Positions 23,528 to 36,200 of a DNA stretch of 64,000 nt are shown here, piece after piece. The notes beneath the pieces are model-generated. The model saw only the letters and a program-made list of their open reading frames with translations. It was not told the origin of the DNA and ran no database searches. Source of the DNA: Megamerina dolium (taxonomy: Eukaryota; Arthropoda; Insecta; Diptera; Megamerinidae). Positions within the stretch are counted from its first letter, which is position 1; each line of letters opens with the position of its first letter. Made by a program: the position numbers and the translations under genes. The stretch spans positions 17,462,368 through 17,526,367 of the forward strand of contig OY978526.1 of assembly GCA_963854835.1 (NCBI GenBank). Direction: 5' to 3'.

Positions 23528-24248
23528 TATGCACATAAGGACACGTATGAAAAAGCAAATAATAAAAATAATCATCATTCATTTAATTTGATTGACATAA
23601 AAATGTACTCAAAATAACACGAAAACGCATTGATGGCTACAAAGTAATTAGAGCTCGTATATTGTACGAGTATGTTTATAGTTCAAATATGTATATTATC
23701 ATCGCTTTGGATTATTACTTTGTTGAACATATAACAGTACTTACACCTATATGTACTTGTAAATATGTACAAATGCAGCTAAGTAAAAGAAATCGATGAA
23801 GAAAATGATGTAAAAACAATATGAAATAATTAACAATGTTGTTTCTTGATGAATGAATATTTGTATATTTGCGGTTTATTGTATTTGTATAGAAAAAAAA
23901 TCATTTAAGAAGTTTATTTTGTATTACAAATAAAAGCCACCAAATCACTTTCAACCAACGACTTCAGCATAGCCATCATCATCATCATAATCATTATCAT
24001 AATTATCGTCATCAATATAAGAGTAATTATTTTATATTGTAAATGTACTTAAGATACAACAAGTAAATATACTAAATGTGCAAATGTATGTACATCATAC
24101 TTACAATAGTAATAACCCCCACAATCCACAATATATCTACATTATTATATATATATGTACAATCATACACATATGTATATGCATAGGAATGGACGTATGA
24201 TTTTGGAGTTTAATAATACCTTACAATTCCACGTCTGAATACACATAC

Positions 24249-24960
24249 AGGATTATCCAGTTGGTAGTTTCAAAAATATAATCCAGGCAGTTGAAATTGA
24301 AATTCTACTATTTTAAAACTCGGATCACACAATAACTGGCTAAAATGGCGAGAAAATTGTAAAAGCTTACTATAACATTGTGTATTGTCCATTAGATACG
24401 AGTGGTGCTCTCAAAGAAGATTTTAGTCGTTTTAATCTATCACAAACACAACTCATCAAACTGTAGGTGGAATAGTAAAGACATTCGAATGATCTGGATC
24501 AGCCATTGATATTACAAGGCCTGCGCATCTTCCCAATGCATGTTATTTTATTGAAAGTATAAAGGCCTATCCTACGCCTCGTCAGTAAGTTCAACTGAAG
24601 CAAACATTTAACCCTAGTGATCATGGAATTCTTCGTCGATTGGGCGCTGGTCAAACAGATGCTGATGATGACGGCTAATAAACAGCATTTTCTTCATAAA
24701 TTTCCTACTCAATGTATACCAACATTTATTGTGAATGGGGAAGTTAAAATTCTAAGAGTATACCAGAAGATGGTATGCCAGTATTTTGCTCATTTGCTGT
24801 CAATTAAGTCAATTCAAGAAGTGCTATAAGCTGAAAAACATTACCGCTTTTGGATCGATTTTAAGAGAAGTTCCTGGTAGCTACAATTTCTAGATCATGC
24901 GATTTTATGACGTTGAAACTTTCTATGTGGAACTATCCCAAATATCATTTTAATATGTAA
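24249..24960 (+). pseudogene. Relic of a rosa-like (DD41D-type) Tc1/mariner element
   Basis: The left end (24249-24276, AGGATTATCCAG then GGTAGTTTCAAAA) is a diverged copy of the terminal repeat of the element at 61320. Downstream, matches to that element include AAAATTGTAAAA followed by a YYN-type segment, then ATTACAAGGCCTGCGCATC. A protein stretch IDWALVKQMLMM then corresponds to YVEWVLEQQAVDDD in the better copy, and NGEVKILRVYQK to its NKQNCRIWGS region. Many stops and indels mean it is inactive. No right end was found. The similarity is by eye over several short blocks but in consistent order. Confidence 0.55.
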
Positions 24961-25299
24961 AGATCTTTTAAAACACTAGCTCGCTTGTAAACAATTAAAG
25001 AAAGATGCAAGCATATATACAAGTGTTGAAATCCGATTGAAATCTAAATTGCATATTTTTTTAATAACTCTACTTTCGAAATCACATAATGGATATACAT
25101 TAAACTGAGTTAAGTTGTATTGAGCAAAATTTGGACTACCATTTGACTAATCTTTGGATTATTTTCAGCATTTCTACCCAATGGAGCATGAAGAAATTAC
25201 CGATTTGGGCTTCCCAACTATTTTCGGATTTTACAAAACCATTAATTTTGTACAGGAGGTCTTCAAATATACGGAGTTATAAGATAAGCATAAGGAAAG
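24961..25299. other. AT-rich non-coding DNA, nothing recognised
   Basis: No gene seen; short frames show no domain. Confidence 0.45.
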
Positions 25300-25880
25300 A
25301 CTATTGTCGATTTTCTGGTGTTTTTATATTCGTTTTGTGCGGGTGTCCCCTTATGGAGTAGAGAGAGAGAGTAGGTATGTTTAGAGAAAATGTTGACAAG
25401 AAAAATTGAGTGAGGTGGGCGCTCAGGACGATTCCTTAGGTTATTTGTCGATTTGAAATTGACAATTGCTTGAAAATTCACAGATAAACTTATATGGGTA
25501 TGGCCCATTCCAATTAATATTACTTGCTAAACATTTCCTTTGAATATGTATACTTGCTCATTATCTTCACCCCTTAAGAGGGTTTCCATATAAAATGTTC
25601 TATAATCACCTAGAAATTCACAAATATCCCGATAACTAAGCAGAAATCACCCATATAACTGCAAATTGTATAGCCGACCCTTAATAATTTGTCTTTCTAA
25701 ATATTTGCTCTGAACTTACCCCGTGGCTCCATTATTTGGAGTATTTCCCCTATAAAATTTATCCAAACAATATATTTTTTGCTGAATCAAGACATTTAAA
25801 AATTTGATCCGCCCTTATAAATATTCATAATCCAGAACATTTCTAATACTCCCACTAGCTTTCACTCATTACGTTTTCTT
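25300..25880. repeat. AAGGTGG-family dispersed repeat, locus 2, head-to-head arrangement
   Basis: To the left of about 25470 the unit lies in reverse orientation. Reverse-complemented, 25310-25465 reads CGACAAATAACCTAAGGAAT and later ACTCCATAAGGGGAC, as in the locus at 38834. To the right it runs forward (CTTCACCCCTTAAGAGGG, ATCCCGATAACTAAG). The two halves form an imperfect inverted repeat. Confidence 0.5.
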
Positions 25881-26797
25881 GTCAATCGAATTTGTACTTG
25901 TAGATAAACACAACATTGATGACTTCAAGGATATCGGTTATGGTCATAACATTCAATTTGTACAACATATGCTTAACTACAAGTATATACATATGTCCAT
26001 TAAAGTGCTCTGATGTTATGGTATGACTCACCCAGTCTCGTCAATTATTATCGGGTAGATACGAGTACTTACTCGTATAAGTAATTTATTTGATTATGCT
26101 TTCAGCTTACATTATTATTGATGCTTCAAACGCATATGTAGTATAATTTGACCACAATACAACTGCCTCATCGATTACTTCTAAGCATTATCATTTTATG
26201 TTTTCACTTCATTCTACACAATTTAACTACATATGTGTAATATATGTAGACTTCTCTACTTATTAATGTTACAAATCGTCGATAATGTGATTATAATTTG
26301 CGAACCAAAGCGTGATAGATTTATATATTATGTGTGAATGTATATAGTATGTAGTGACTAATTAATTAATGGTCATCCCATATGTACATTTGTAGGTCAT
26401 ATATTGACTTCATCATCATTTAGTTGTAAATGGTTCATATGATATTTGTTGTTCATTCTATGATTAAGAAATCATATTTTATGATGTGGTAAATGCTTGT
26501 AAATGGTTTAGTTTGTTTTCGTTTCATTTCATTCGATTATTGAGAAATAATTGTTTATGATCTTTGAGTACATTTAAGAATTAATTAATATATGACAATT
26601 AAATATATTGTATGTATTTGACAACAATTTTAAGAAAATGTAACATCATAGAGAGAATATTTGTTTCATAACAATTGAATAATCCAATATGTCATGGTAG
26701 ATGAGATTGTATTGAACTTGACTTTTTTTAGAAAGCTAAATAGATATTTGTATAATACATTTTATGATATTCAAATATCATTGAATTCTATCATAAT
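25881..26797. other. AT-rich non-coding DNA, no gene seen
   Basis: Very AT-rich; no microsatellite or element boundary recognised before the mariner at 26798. Confidence 0.5.
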
Positions 26798-26998
26798 TAT
26801 ATCAGGTGTAGTAAAGAGAAATCCATTATTTTTCCAATAGATGGCTTTAGTAATCAATATCTCGCGTTGTAAAAGTGCAATCGGCTTACGCTAGATGGCG
26901 TTAGAAAGATAGGATTTCGTAGTAAATAAACATTTTTTTGGTATTTTTTTGCAGTTTTGTGATTGCTTGACTCAGTATTGTTTGAGCACGCGTCAAAA

Positions 26999-27133
26999 AT
27001 GGACACCAGTAAAGAGAAAATACGCCATATTTTACAGTTTTTCTTCGATAAAGGCGAAAACACAAGGCAAACGGCTGAAAATGTGAATAGTGTTTATGGT
27101 CCTGGTCCAGAAGCGGCCAGCTTTGGTCAATAG
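26999..27133 (+). pseudogene. Mariner transposase N-terminus, truncated by internal deletion
   Basis: ATG at 26999 opens a frame reading MDTSKEKIRHILQFFFDKGE, then NTRQTAENVNSVYGP. This is the first helix-turn-helix region of a mariner transposase. The deletion joint follows immediately (GPEAASFGQ) and the frame stops at 27131-27133. The C-terminal part continues in another frame. Confidence 0.75.
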
Positions 27134-27380
27134 GAGAAGAATTGTGTTCCATCAGGACAACGCCAGGTCACACACATCGATAGTGACTCACCAGAAGCTC
27201 CGGGAGCTTGGTTGGGAGGTTCTTATGCATCCACCTTATAGTCTGGAAATGGCCTCAAGAGAAGTTTGTGAAAATCGACTGTCCCAGTTTTTTATCAATA
27301 AGGACGAGGGTTTCTAAGAGAGTGGCATTATGAAATTACCCTCAAAATAGCAACACGTTATCGAAAAAAAACGGTGCATA
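27087..27380 (+). pseudogene. Mariner transposase C-terminal part, second catalytic Asp kept, third lost
   Basis: The frame reads RPALVNRRRIVFHQDNARSH, then TSIVTHQKLRELGWEVLMHP and PYSLEMASREVCENRLSQFF. HQDN holds the second catalytic Asp. A second deletion joins PYS to REVCENR and removes the DLAPSDY segment with the third Asp. After a stop at about 27315 the text ESGIMKLPSK and VIEK, the normal end of this transposase, can still be read. Inactive. Confidence 0.75.
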
Positions 27381-27471
27381 TTTGACCTAAACCGAATCAT
27401 TTTAACTATACTAAATAATACCATTAATTTATTGCAAAAATAATGGATTTATTTTTACTAGATCTTATATA

Positions 27472-29274
27472 ACACTGTAGAGTTTCTGTGTATCAGCTGT
27501 TGTGGAACCAACAAATCAACTTATTATATCACGATAAAAGAAAAATACTTGAACAAAAAAAACGAGCTGCTCCATACAACAGCAGTCATTATTGTGTCAT
27601 TGTTATGAATTTAGATAAATATTTGCACAACAACTATCATGTTGTGCTATCATCTATTACAAAATACATCTCTATCTAAGGTGATATTTCATTCCATGAA
27701 TTATCATAAATGTAATATTCATTTTCTTTGAAGGTCTTTATAGTCGTTATAGTGATTTTCATACGTCCCAGAGAAAATATTTCTAATAATTTTACATACA
27801 CTTACATCTTGCTCCTTTTTGTTCTTAAGTAATGTTCTACGTAACAAAATATTTATTTACCCACTCAGCCAAGAAAACATATAGTATAGAGGGACAACAT
27901 CTTTGAATCAATTTAGAGTGAAATATTTCATTTACCCACTACTTTGTAAGAATAACAAAATTTATATGAAATAAAAACATAAACACAAAATAAAACAAAA
28001 ACAAAAATATATTATATATATATTGTACGTAGGTATAAAAAATAAAAATAAAAGTGAAAATTACACACACACATATACATATACACACAGAAAAGATGTC
28101 ATGTCATAATATAACAACATTTTACTATCATCATTCGTCTTTGGCATCATACAAAATTGCTTGCGTACGCATATAACGCCAGCAACTAAACAAGCAACAA
28201 CATACATTCATATAAACCATACTACTTGTACTTGTACCAACATCATTACTAATGTTTAGTATACAAACAAGCCAACATTGTAGTATTATGTCGTCTATAC
28301 TATGTATTTGTAACTTTTATCAAGATCAACCAACATCATAATAAACAGCGCTTGTTAAAATAAAATGCGTATGTGCGCATATTTTTTGGACCTTTTGGCA
28401 ATGTACGTAGTATGTATGTAAGTACATACGCACATATCAATTTACATTGTATGTAGATACAAATCTAGTACAGTCAAAATGACATTACAAATTTTTGTTA
28501 GCAAATGTGATGCGCATGAATCAAACAAAATATGCAGTGTGATTGGTAAACTCCTCTTATGAGCGTTTATTACTTTTGAAGGATTTTTTTTCACCCATCA
28601 TTTAACAGATAACAACCAATTTACCCAGTGAGTAATTACATATGAATATATCTCATCAGCGCATCTTTATTATTTAATATACTAATGTATTACATGTAAA
28701 TGTTTGTAAAACGTATTTCAATAGGTATTTGTCGATTTTTTTTTATATTGAACAAAAGAACAAACATCTATCGTATGATGTATAGCAAAAATCTAATTTA
28801 AATTATAATTGAAGTAAAATTATTAACATTTGAAAGTCTCCTTGTGGACATAAAATACTGGTGCGTTAATTTTTTAAATATTCTAAATACCATTATTATA
28901 ATAAATGCCAAGCAAATGCAACTTTAGCTTAACTACCTCAACGACTATGTTCAGAATAAATGAAAGAATAACAAAAATGTCTCTTGAAAAATCAAGATCA
29001 ATTCAAGATTTTGTGATTTCTCAAAATTAAAACTTTTTTCTTTGGACTTTGTTAACCATTTGATGTGAGAACATATGGAAACAATTAATTACAATTATAT
29101 TCACAAGTAGATTCAAGGAAACAAGACTATTTTGTCTTAAAATAATAAGCTAAGAGAAAGTATTCAATAACCTCGACATGGTAGTAAATTTGTGATATAA
29201 ATTTCGAGCAATAAACCTCACTGAAGATATTAAAACCCACTAAAATTTCATATTTAAGCCTCGAAAATTAGAAT
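27472..29274. other. AT-rich non-coding DNA, no gene seen
   Basis: No recognisable gene or repeat family. TA runs near 28009-28023 and short CA tracts near 28062-28090. Confidence 0.5.
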
Positions 29275-29286
29275 GAGCTGGCACAA
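29275..29286. repeat. SINE target site duplication, left copy
   Basis: GAGCTGGCACAA, repeated at 29618-29629. Confidence 0.85.
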
Positions 29287-29617
29287 TAAATAAGAATAAA
29301 TAAATATGTGGCACTTAATCCCCGAAAGGTCCTTTGGTCGAGCTTCTCTTCCCTTACTATTGTGCGTGTTAAATTTTGGACAGTATTAGAAGGGACCTAC
29401 ACTTTTTTTAGCTTTGTCACAGAGTTCTCTTAGAAGCTTTTTCATGGCAAATTGTTACTGCCGGAAGAATTGACAATTGCTTGCCGACAGGTGGGTAGCG
29501 TTCGAAAGAAAAATTGTTTCAATATTAAATTTTGTTATGCTTCATTCAGGGATTGAACCCACGACCTACAGATCAGAAGGCCAACACACGAACCACTGAG
29601 CTACGGCACCCAGTAAC
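29287..29617 (-). mobile_element. tRNA-derived SINE, copy 1
   Basis: On the minus strand the element begins GGTGCCGTAGCTCAGTGG (A-box-like TAGCTCAGTGG) and continues to GTGGGTTCAATCCC (B-box GGTTCAATCC) about 35 bp later. This is the internal RNA polymerase III promoter of a tRNA. A unique body of about 230 bp follows, including CACCTGTCGGCAAGCAATTG, and it ends in an ATTTATTT-type tail. Perfect 12-bp target site duplications flank it. The same sequence occurs at 61747-62041. It encodes no protein; such elements depend on a partner LINE for movement. Confidence 0.88.
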
Positions 29618-29629
29618 GAGCTGGCACAA
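29618..29629. repeat. SINE target site duplication, right copy
   Basis: GAGCTGGCACAA, identical to 29275-29286. Confidence 0.85.
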
Positions 29630-32600
29630 ATTTACAAATTATTAACCAAGGGCAAAAATAGAACTGAATTTAATATGCCAATATCACTTTAATATGAGTT
29701 CAAAACCATAAGAACATTGAGAGTAATTATGATGCCTGCACTATTTGTGTCTGATTAATCGTACATTGAAGTCATTAGCGTCCTTCTTTCGTCCTTCCTC
29801 TCGCGTCATGGCTTGCATATTATGGGGGTAAATCTCGGGAGTCCATTACCAGTGACGGTTGCGGTGTTGCTAAGCTTACAACAATTACAATCAATTTTGA
29901 TTGCTTTTGGCTGAACACAAAATGCCTCATCAGTTGTCTATCACCAGTTAGAAACTCCAAACGCTAACAGGTCATTTAGAATTTTCTACTTTCATCGGCG
30001 GTTGAGAATTTTTTTTTTTATCTGGGTCTACCAGCGTAACATCTTCTTGGATGAAGTGTGTTCTTCCTTTCGTTTGATATCAACGAGCCAGCGCAGCCAC
30101 TAGATTTTTTTATACAATTAACTATGTCAATATCAGCATATACATATTTCAGTTGATGGTTGTACCTAATTTGGCATTCTTTTCACACGAAACTTCCAAA
30201 CAACACTCCACCGATGTGAAAATTATTCAGGCATGTGCGACATACCTAAGGAGAGACATGATGAGATATTGTGACTTGTTTAATTCTTAATCGAAAAATG
30301 TTCATAAATTTATTTCATACTACCTAGCTGCAAAGAATCGAAACCAAGTTTCTCATATTAAATTGAACAGTTACTGTGGCAAGCAGAAGCGATCTTATTG
30401 AAGTACATTTTACTATATATAAATATCTTATATAAATAAGTACACTTGCACTCATTCTGTGATATATATACAAAATGTAGTATAAAAATGACTAGACCAT
30501 AGTGGTGGCGACGCCTAATGATGGCACTTTGAATCAGGGACAGGGACGTCATATCAATGAATATAAAGACCATTAAGAAAAGAAAGCCAAGCAACGTCGA
30601 TTCGCTTCTTTTGCCTTTACGTAAGTAAAGTCATATTACAAAACAAATCACAAGCATTAGTGAATATAAATCCGCTTTTATCCCTGTGCTGTAAATATAC
30701 AAACATACCATACACACTAACCCATATTCATCTATACATAAATACGCACATTTCATACAATGTTTGGCATTTAGATATTAAATTTTTGCCAGCACTACAA
30801 AAAAAAACAAAAAAGCAAAAACAAAACAAAGCAAAACAAAACATAAGTAAATTTTTAAAATCACAAAAAGAAAAAGCAAAAGAAATATTTTGCGTAGAAA
30901 GACCAACAACAAAGTCGTTGTTAAAATTGCAAGTGTGAAAGGGCAAGGAATGATTTGAAAAGGGGGGGATGAAAGGCAAAAATCCTGTTTCGCATCATTC
31001 TTCAACATATTGTTTTACGTCTGACTTAATCTAATTCAGGACAAAAGCTCAACAAAGTTAGAGAAGAAGGGACCGTCACTCTATGTCAAGATGCTGTAGC
31101 ACAATGATGGCAAGAATAAAGAAGAAGGGAGGGTATTGAGGAGTAAGATGATATTTTGTTTTTGTTTTTACTAAGGAAAACGGAAGTGTAAACATATTCT
31201 GCAGCTATATAAGCATATGCTTACATATATACGATATATATATAATGTAAGCACGTTCAAATACACACAGGTTTCGCGTGACTTTGTAAATAACGTATTT
31301 ATTTTATATGTTAGTATGTGTGTGTGCGTATTTATTATTTGTTTGTTTGTACACTCATAGGCCAACGTACGCAATGCCTTCTTCATTCTTTGTTCACTAA
31401 ATAAGCCCATCAAATATACCTATGCACACACACACACACACACACCAATACAAAGACACACTAATGTTCCTCTTTAGTGATACGAGCATTGAAGAATAAA
31501 TGAGAAAAAAACGAAATAAAACTACAAAATACCAAAAAAACAACAACAACAACAACAAAACATAAACAACAATAATAATATTAAACAGCTGCTTTAACGT
31601 TGAACATTGAAGAAAATTAATAAAAATAAAAGAGAAAAAAAAAAAATTGCTTACAAGCTAAATAATGTTTTATTAATGTGATAATGTGAGTGAAGCCAGT
31701 AGCAGCGGCAGCAGCAGCAGCCATATAATAGTGACGAACAGGGAGCAACACCAATAACAAACATGTAAACATTCATAGGTGCGGCCATTCTAAACCAAAA
31801 AAAAAATAAAAAATAAAAAAATATGCTAAAACACATCGACAATACCGCTAAGGAGCATTTTACACACGCCTGTTTACACTCATTTGGCTTGTCCAAAAAT
31901 TTTCTGAAAATATGTTTTTTCACATTTTTTTGCGTTGTTTTATTTTCATTATTATATTTTGCTTCTTCTATGTATAAACAAAATATTGTACAGTGCACGA
32001 TATGAGTTTGTAGAATGTCAGATGGTATGAGCACGAATACGAATGATGGCGCCTAAAGAGAAATTAAATTTTCCGCTGTTAATGGTCTAATGGCTGACTG
32101 AATGACGACTAACTGACTATATAGTTGACTGCCTATTCTTACACACGTACTTATACATACTAATTGTATGAACAGCTTTGCGAAATTTGTGAAATTAAAT
32201 TTTTCTTAGTATGCTTTTAGGCGTTCGTAGCACAAATTAAAGTCCTCTGCTATACGCGTAAAATTCATAATTACAGTGTTACAAGATAAACGATGAAATA
32301 TGAGCTCGTGCATTCATTTTCTTTTCTTTTATTATGTTTTTCTAAAACATTATTCAATGCACAGATGTGTTTCTAGCTACAGAATCTACAGAAAGGCACC
32401 TACTCTGCTCATCTCTGATCCATTGCAATGCACGTCAAATGATGTATAACCTTTCTGTAGATTTCCTTATATGGGTGTGGGTGTCTATATTCATCTTGCA
32501 TGTAAGTAGCATTTGGAGAACAAAAAATAAAACCAAGAAAATTATTAATGCTCACTAACATCTAACTAACTTAACAAGGATACCCAAATTTTTTTATACA

Positions 32601-32759
32601 TTTGCACCTTTTTCCTTACTACACAATTTTTGTGAAGTTAAAATCTATTAAATTTTCGGAAATATAAACTTCAAAGTGTTCCTTCTAAATACGTAACCCT
32701 CAAGTTGTCAATGGGTACTGTGAGTTTGTGTATCCGTTTGTATTAGACTAAAAAAGAGG
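29630..32759. other. Non-coding DNA with microsatellites; a less AT-rich patch at 29730-30250
   Basis: The 29730-30250 patch has mixed composition and may be an old transposon, but I found no motif I trust. The remainder is AT-rich, with A-rich stretches at 30800-30890, a CA run at 31425-31445 and AAC repeats at 31541-31558. Poly-A/T frames here are spurious. Confidence 0.5.
31425..31445. repeat. (AC)n microsatellite
   Basis: About ten AC units. Confidence 0.9.
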
Positions 32760-33250
32760 TCTTAGATATGAACAAGTATATAAATATATTGTTGATCAAA
32801 ATCGTGATCTAAGTCGATTTAGCCATATCTCTCTATCCGTCTGACCATCTATTCGGACGAAAACTGCCGTAATTAAGAGCGCTTAAGCTGAAAATTGATA
32901 TATAAGATGCATTTTGCTAATGAACGGACGAGCTCGTGTATAGTTGGAATCGAATGAAAACTACACCTACCTCCCATACAAAATAATGGTTTCGAATGTG
33001 TTTTTTCACATTTTACTGACGAAAATATACAGCCATGAAACTAAAACTCAATATATAAAGTCAATCTTAACACGAAAATAATATATTAAAAAATGAGTGA
33101 ATTTGCATAAAAACAACGGCTACCTCCCATACAAAAATATCTTTTTGAATGCGTATTTTCACACTTTGCCCACGAAAATATAAAATTATGAACTTAAAAC
33201 TGATTTTTTGGAGTAAATTTTACCTCCAAAATAATATATTACAGATTTGG
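32760..33250 (+). mobile_element. mini-me/DINE-like fragment with 153-bp repeats (locus B)
   Basis: At 32790-32870 a core reads ATATATTGTTGATCAAAATC, then AAGTCGATTTAGCCATATCT, followed by CTATCCGTCTGACC, a worn GTCY tract. Two repeat monomers follow, with the anchor CTCCCATACAAAA at 32971 and 33124, a spacing of 153 bp. The anchor is the reverse complement of that at 2455-3900, so this copy lies on the plus strand. Confidence 0.6.
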
Positions 33251-36200
33251 CGTTCTAGGACGAAAGCTCTCATGCGACAGCTCTCATGCATTCAGCTATG
33301 GCTTATAATATTAACAAATTAAAAAAAAACACAAATCACAACCCAATGCCTGTTATTGGCTTACCTTTTAATTATTATAATATCACCTGCTGTTAGTATG
33401 AGCTTCATATAACAAAGCTAGCGACTGATAACCAAAGAAAAAAAAACCCAAAAAAAAAACGTAAAAGCAAACTAAATAGAAAGAGATATAAGAAGCGAAC
33501 AAATAAAAAAAAAGCACACCGAAAGGTATTTCTGATGATAACGACCCTTTTTTCAATACAATAGAGTTGAAATAAAAAATAAAAAAAGCAACAAATAGTT
33601 TGCACTATTGTAAAGAGGAGAGAGAGAGAACATACGTCTATGTATGTGTGTGTGTGTGTATAAATGATAAAATAATAACAAATTCAGTTTCAAGTCCACT
33701 TCAAGTCATTTCGAAAAGATTATGCAATGAAAAGTTAGTCACTTTCTTTTCACTACTTTTTTTTTCTCTTTTGCCCTATTTTACAAATGGCCAAGACTAA
33801 TGATGAAAAATTGTTGAAAATTATTGGAAGCATAGCATATAATAGCCAATAAACTGTGTATGTATGTTGCTTTTGATTGCGAAATAATTGAATATCTTTT
33901 CATGGTGAAATCGATTAAAATTAATTGCACTGCACTTGATCGATTGTGAAAGAAAATGCTTGACGAGTATGATGCAAAAAAAAGTTAAAATAAGAAAGCA
34001 AATATGATTTGAGATTAAGGTTTGTTTTTTTCTTTTTTTTTTTTTTTTTGTTAAAAAGATGGTGAAAATTTTTATAAGGTAATTTTTTTCGACATTTTAT
34101 GAGAAATATATAGAAACAATTACCACCAGCAGACGATCTCAAAATTTCCATTATAAGGCGTTGGTTTAATTCAGAGAGGTCCCATGTTTCATTAATAACC
34201 TTTTAGAGAAATATTGAAATCAAAATATGATAACCAATTTGAAAACATACATATTAGATTAGGTATGCGAAATAGTGTGTTGCTCGCCCCAGCACTATGA
34301 CCACGAATGATATATTGTGCATCAAAATCAATTTATTACAGCTTAAGTGTTAATTGATATTAACATGCAAAATATTAAATTCGTGTTTAATGGAACAAAA
34401 CGATCAAATACACACTTCATTCTATAATATGAAATTTCTATTTAAATAATTACAATATTATGAACTTACTTAATATTCGTATATATGCATGTAATGCTCG
34501 AATAACCAATTACTCCAATTATATTATAATGAAAATCCTATTAAATATCCTCTGTAGATAAGCATAGTATCATACGTACGTATGTTGAAGAATAATAACG
34601 TTTTATACTTCTAATGAAGTTAAATATAAACACACCATTTGGAATATGAGACCCATTAAATCTAAATGCGGCACAAATCGAAACCAAACAAAATCTTTAT
34701 TATTTACACAATGATTTCACTGAAGGACATTGTTGACATAAGTTGGCTACTTGGTTTACTTAAAAAAAATTTCTTTCTGTTTTCTGTTTTTTTTTTTTTT
34801 TTTTGTTTACTTGACCTCACAAAATATTAGGAATACTTGGTAGGACTTGTTAGGGAATGGGATGAAAAAGAAAAAAATGAAATGTAAAATTATATCTTTG
34901 CTCTACATAATTTTTAACAATGTCAACTGTCAGAAATATGCAAATTTTGTTTGAAAAAAAAAAAATTCAATAATAGCCGCAGTAGCACAAAGTTACCAGC
35001 AATATCATCCTAATGCCACACAAACTCAACCGCATTGTTGAATGAGAAGATAAGTAGAATGACATAAGCGTGTTAACAAGCAGAAAGGTAAAGGAAAGAA
35101 TAACAGTCACCTTACTCAAACAAATGATACAACATAAATTTCTACTTTACTTCTGGAAATAATTCTAATATTGAGAGTTTATATGATGGAGAGTGGGGAG
35201 AAGAGATATTATACAAGGGGAAACTTTTTCTGATGATGAATTGAAGTTTTTTCTCTAACTTTTATATATATATTATAAATATTTATTCTTATTCACAGTA
35301 ATATTCATATAACTCAAAAAAATCATATTGTTGGGAAATATGATGAACATTTGGGACATAAAATATGACACTCTTCAGAAACTAATTTATTAGAAATCGA
35401 CTGGTACGATTTTGCGAGCCATTCACTAGTAATGTTATATTTTTTGGACCTTTAACCGATCCTTAGTTTGACTTGTTTCCTTATTGTACGAACTGTTAGA
35501 TGTATTAAGTAAAATTATTTTTCCAAACTATGGGCCACATTTATTTTTATAATGGTCTAACCTATCAGACGAATTAAATATTTGATATCGCTGAGTTCAA
35601 ATTCGAATTCAATTAGATTTGACTCCATTAGAATATATTTCGTTCTACTGAAATTCACTGGAATACCAAGAATCACTTCTAAAGAGTTGAAACTTAAGGC
35701 CGACACCAATTAATTTATCCTACCCACTATTTTTATTGAACATACCACTATAGTTACCACTCTCTACTCCCCCTAAAAAAAAGCTCTACAATAGAACGCA
35801 CACTTTCGGCGAATGGAGGACGCTCGATCATACATGTTGATGCGATTCTGTTTATTTTAATGAATGATTCATCATTTCAGATGACCAAAATATGACCCCA
35901 TCTATACAAGTGCTTATGAAAATGCTTATCTCGCCTTTGAATGAAGTTACTAGGGCTTGGGTACGATGTTATCGTAGATACATGTAGATATGAAGTAGAA
36001 GGTTAACTAAACAGAATGGGATCTGTATTTCACTACATTGATATCCAGAGCCCGGCATTAAATTTTCAGGCTCTTCCACTTTCTCACTCTTTGGAATGTT
36101 GCTCCTGCAATTACTTGCTCCTTACTTAGAATGTGATGAAATGACTTCGCCTATTCTTTGCCATTATTTGGCGTTAGCTTGCACTTGAAGAAAAATCCTC

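Larger units (their letters stand above)
23141..24248. other. AT-rich non-coding DNA with CA and ATC microsatellites
   Basis: No gene seen. Contains CA runs at 23224-23243 and 23507-23527 and an imperfect ATC/ATT stretch at 23974-24013. Confidence 0.6.
26798..27471 (+). mobile_element. Internally deleted mariner with terminal inverted repeats (derivative A)
   Basis: Imperfect 36-bp terminal inverted repeats lie at 26798-26833 and 27436-27471 (31 of 36 positions match), next to TA dinucleotides. Between them are the beginning and the end of one transposase, with most of the middle missing. It is of the cecropia/mellifera type judged from the HQDNAR and LRELGWEVLMHPPYS wording. This is a small non-autonomous derivative of about 670 bp. 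Confidence 0.8.

Noticed and set aside
29523..29617. tRNA-like sequence with A and B boxes (also at 61975-62041) considered as tRNA genes
   Set aside because: Both are fused to the same non-tRNA body and tail, and one is flanked by target duplications, so they are SINE heads.
29730..30250. Less AT-rich patch, possibly a LINE C-terminal remnant on the minus strand
   Set aside because: One short RWLVDIKRKE-like stretch was the only hint; no second motif supports it.
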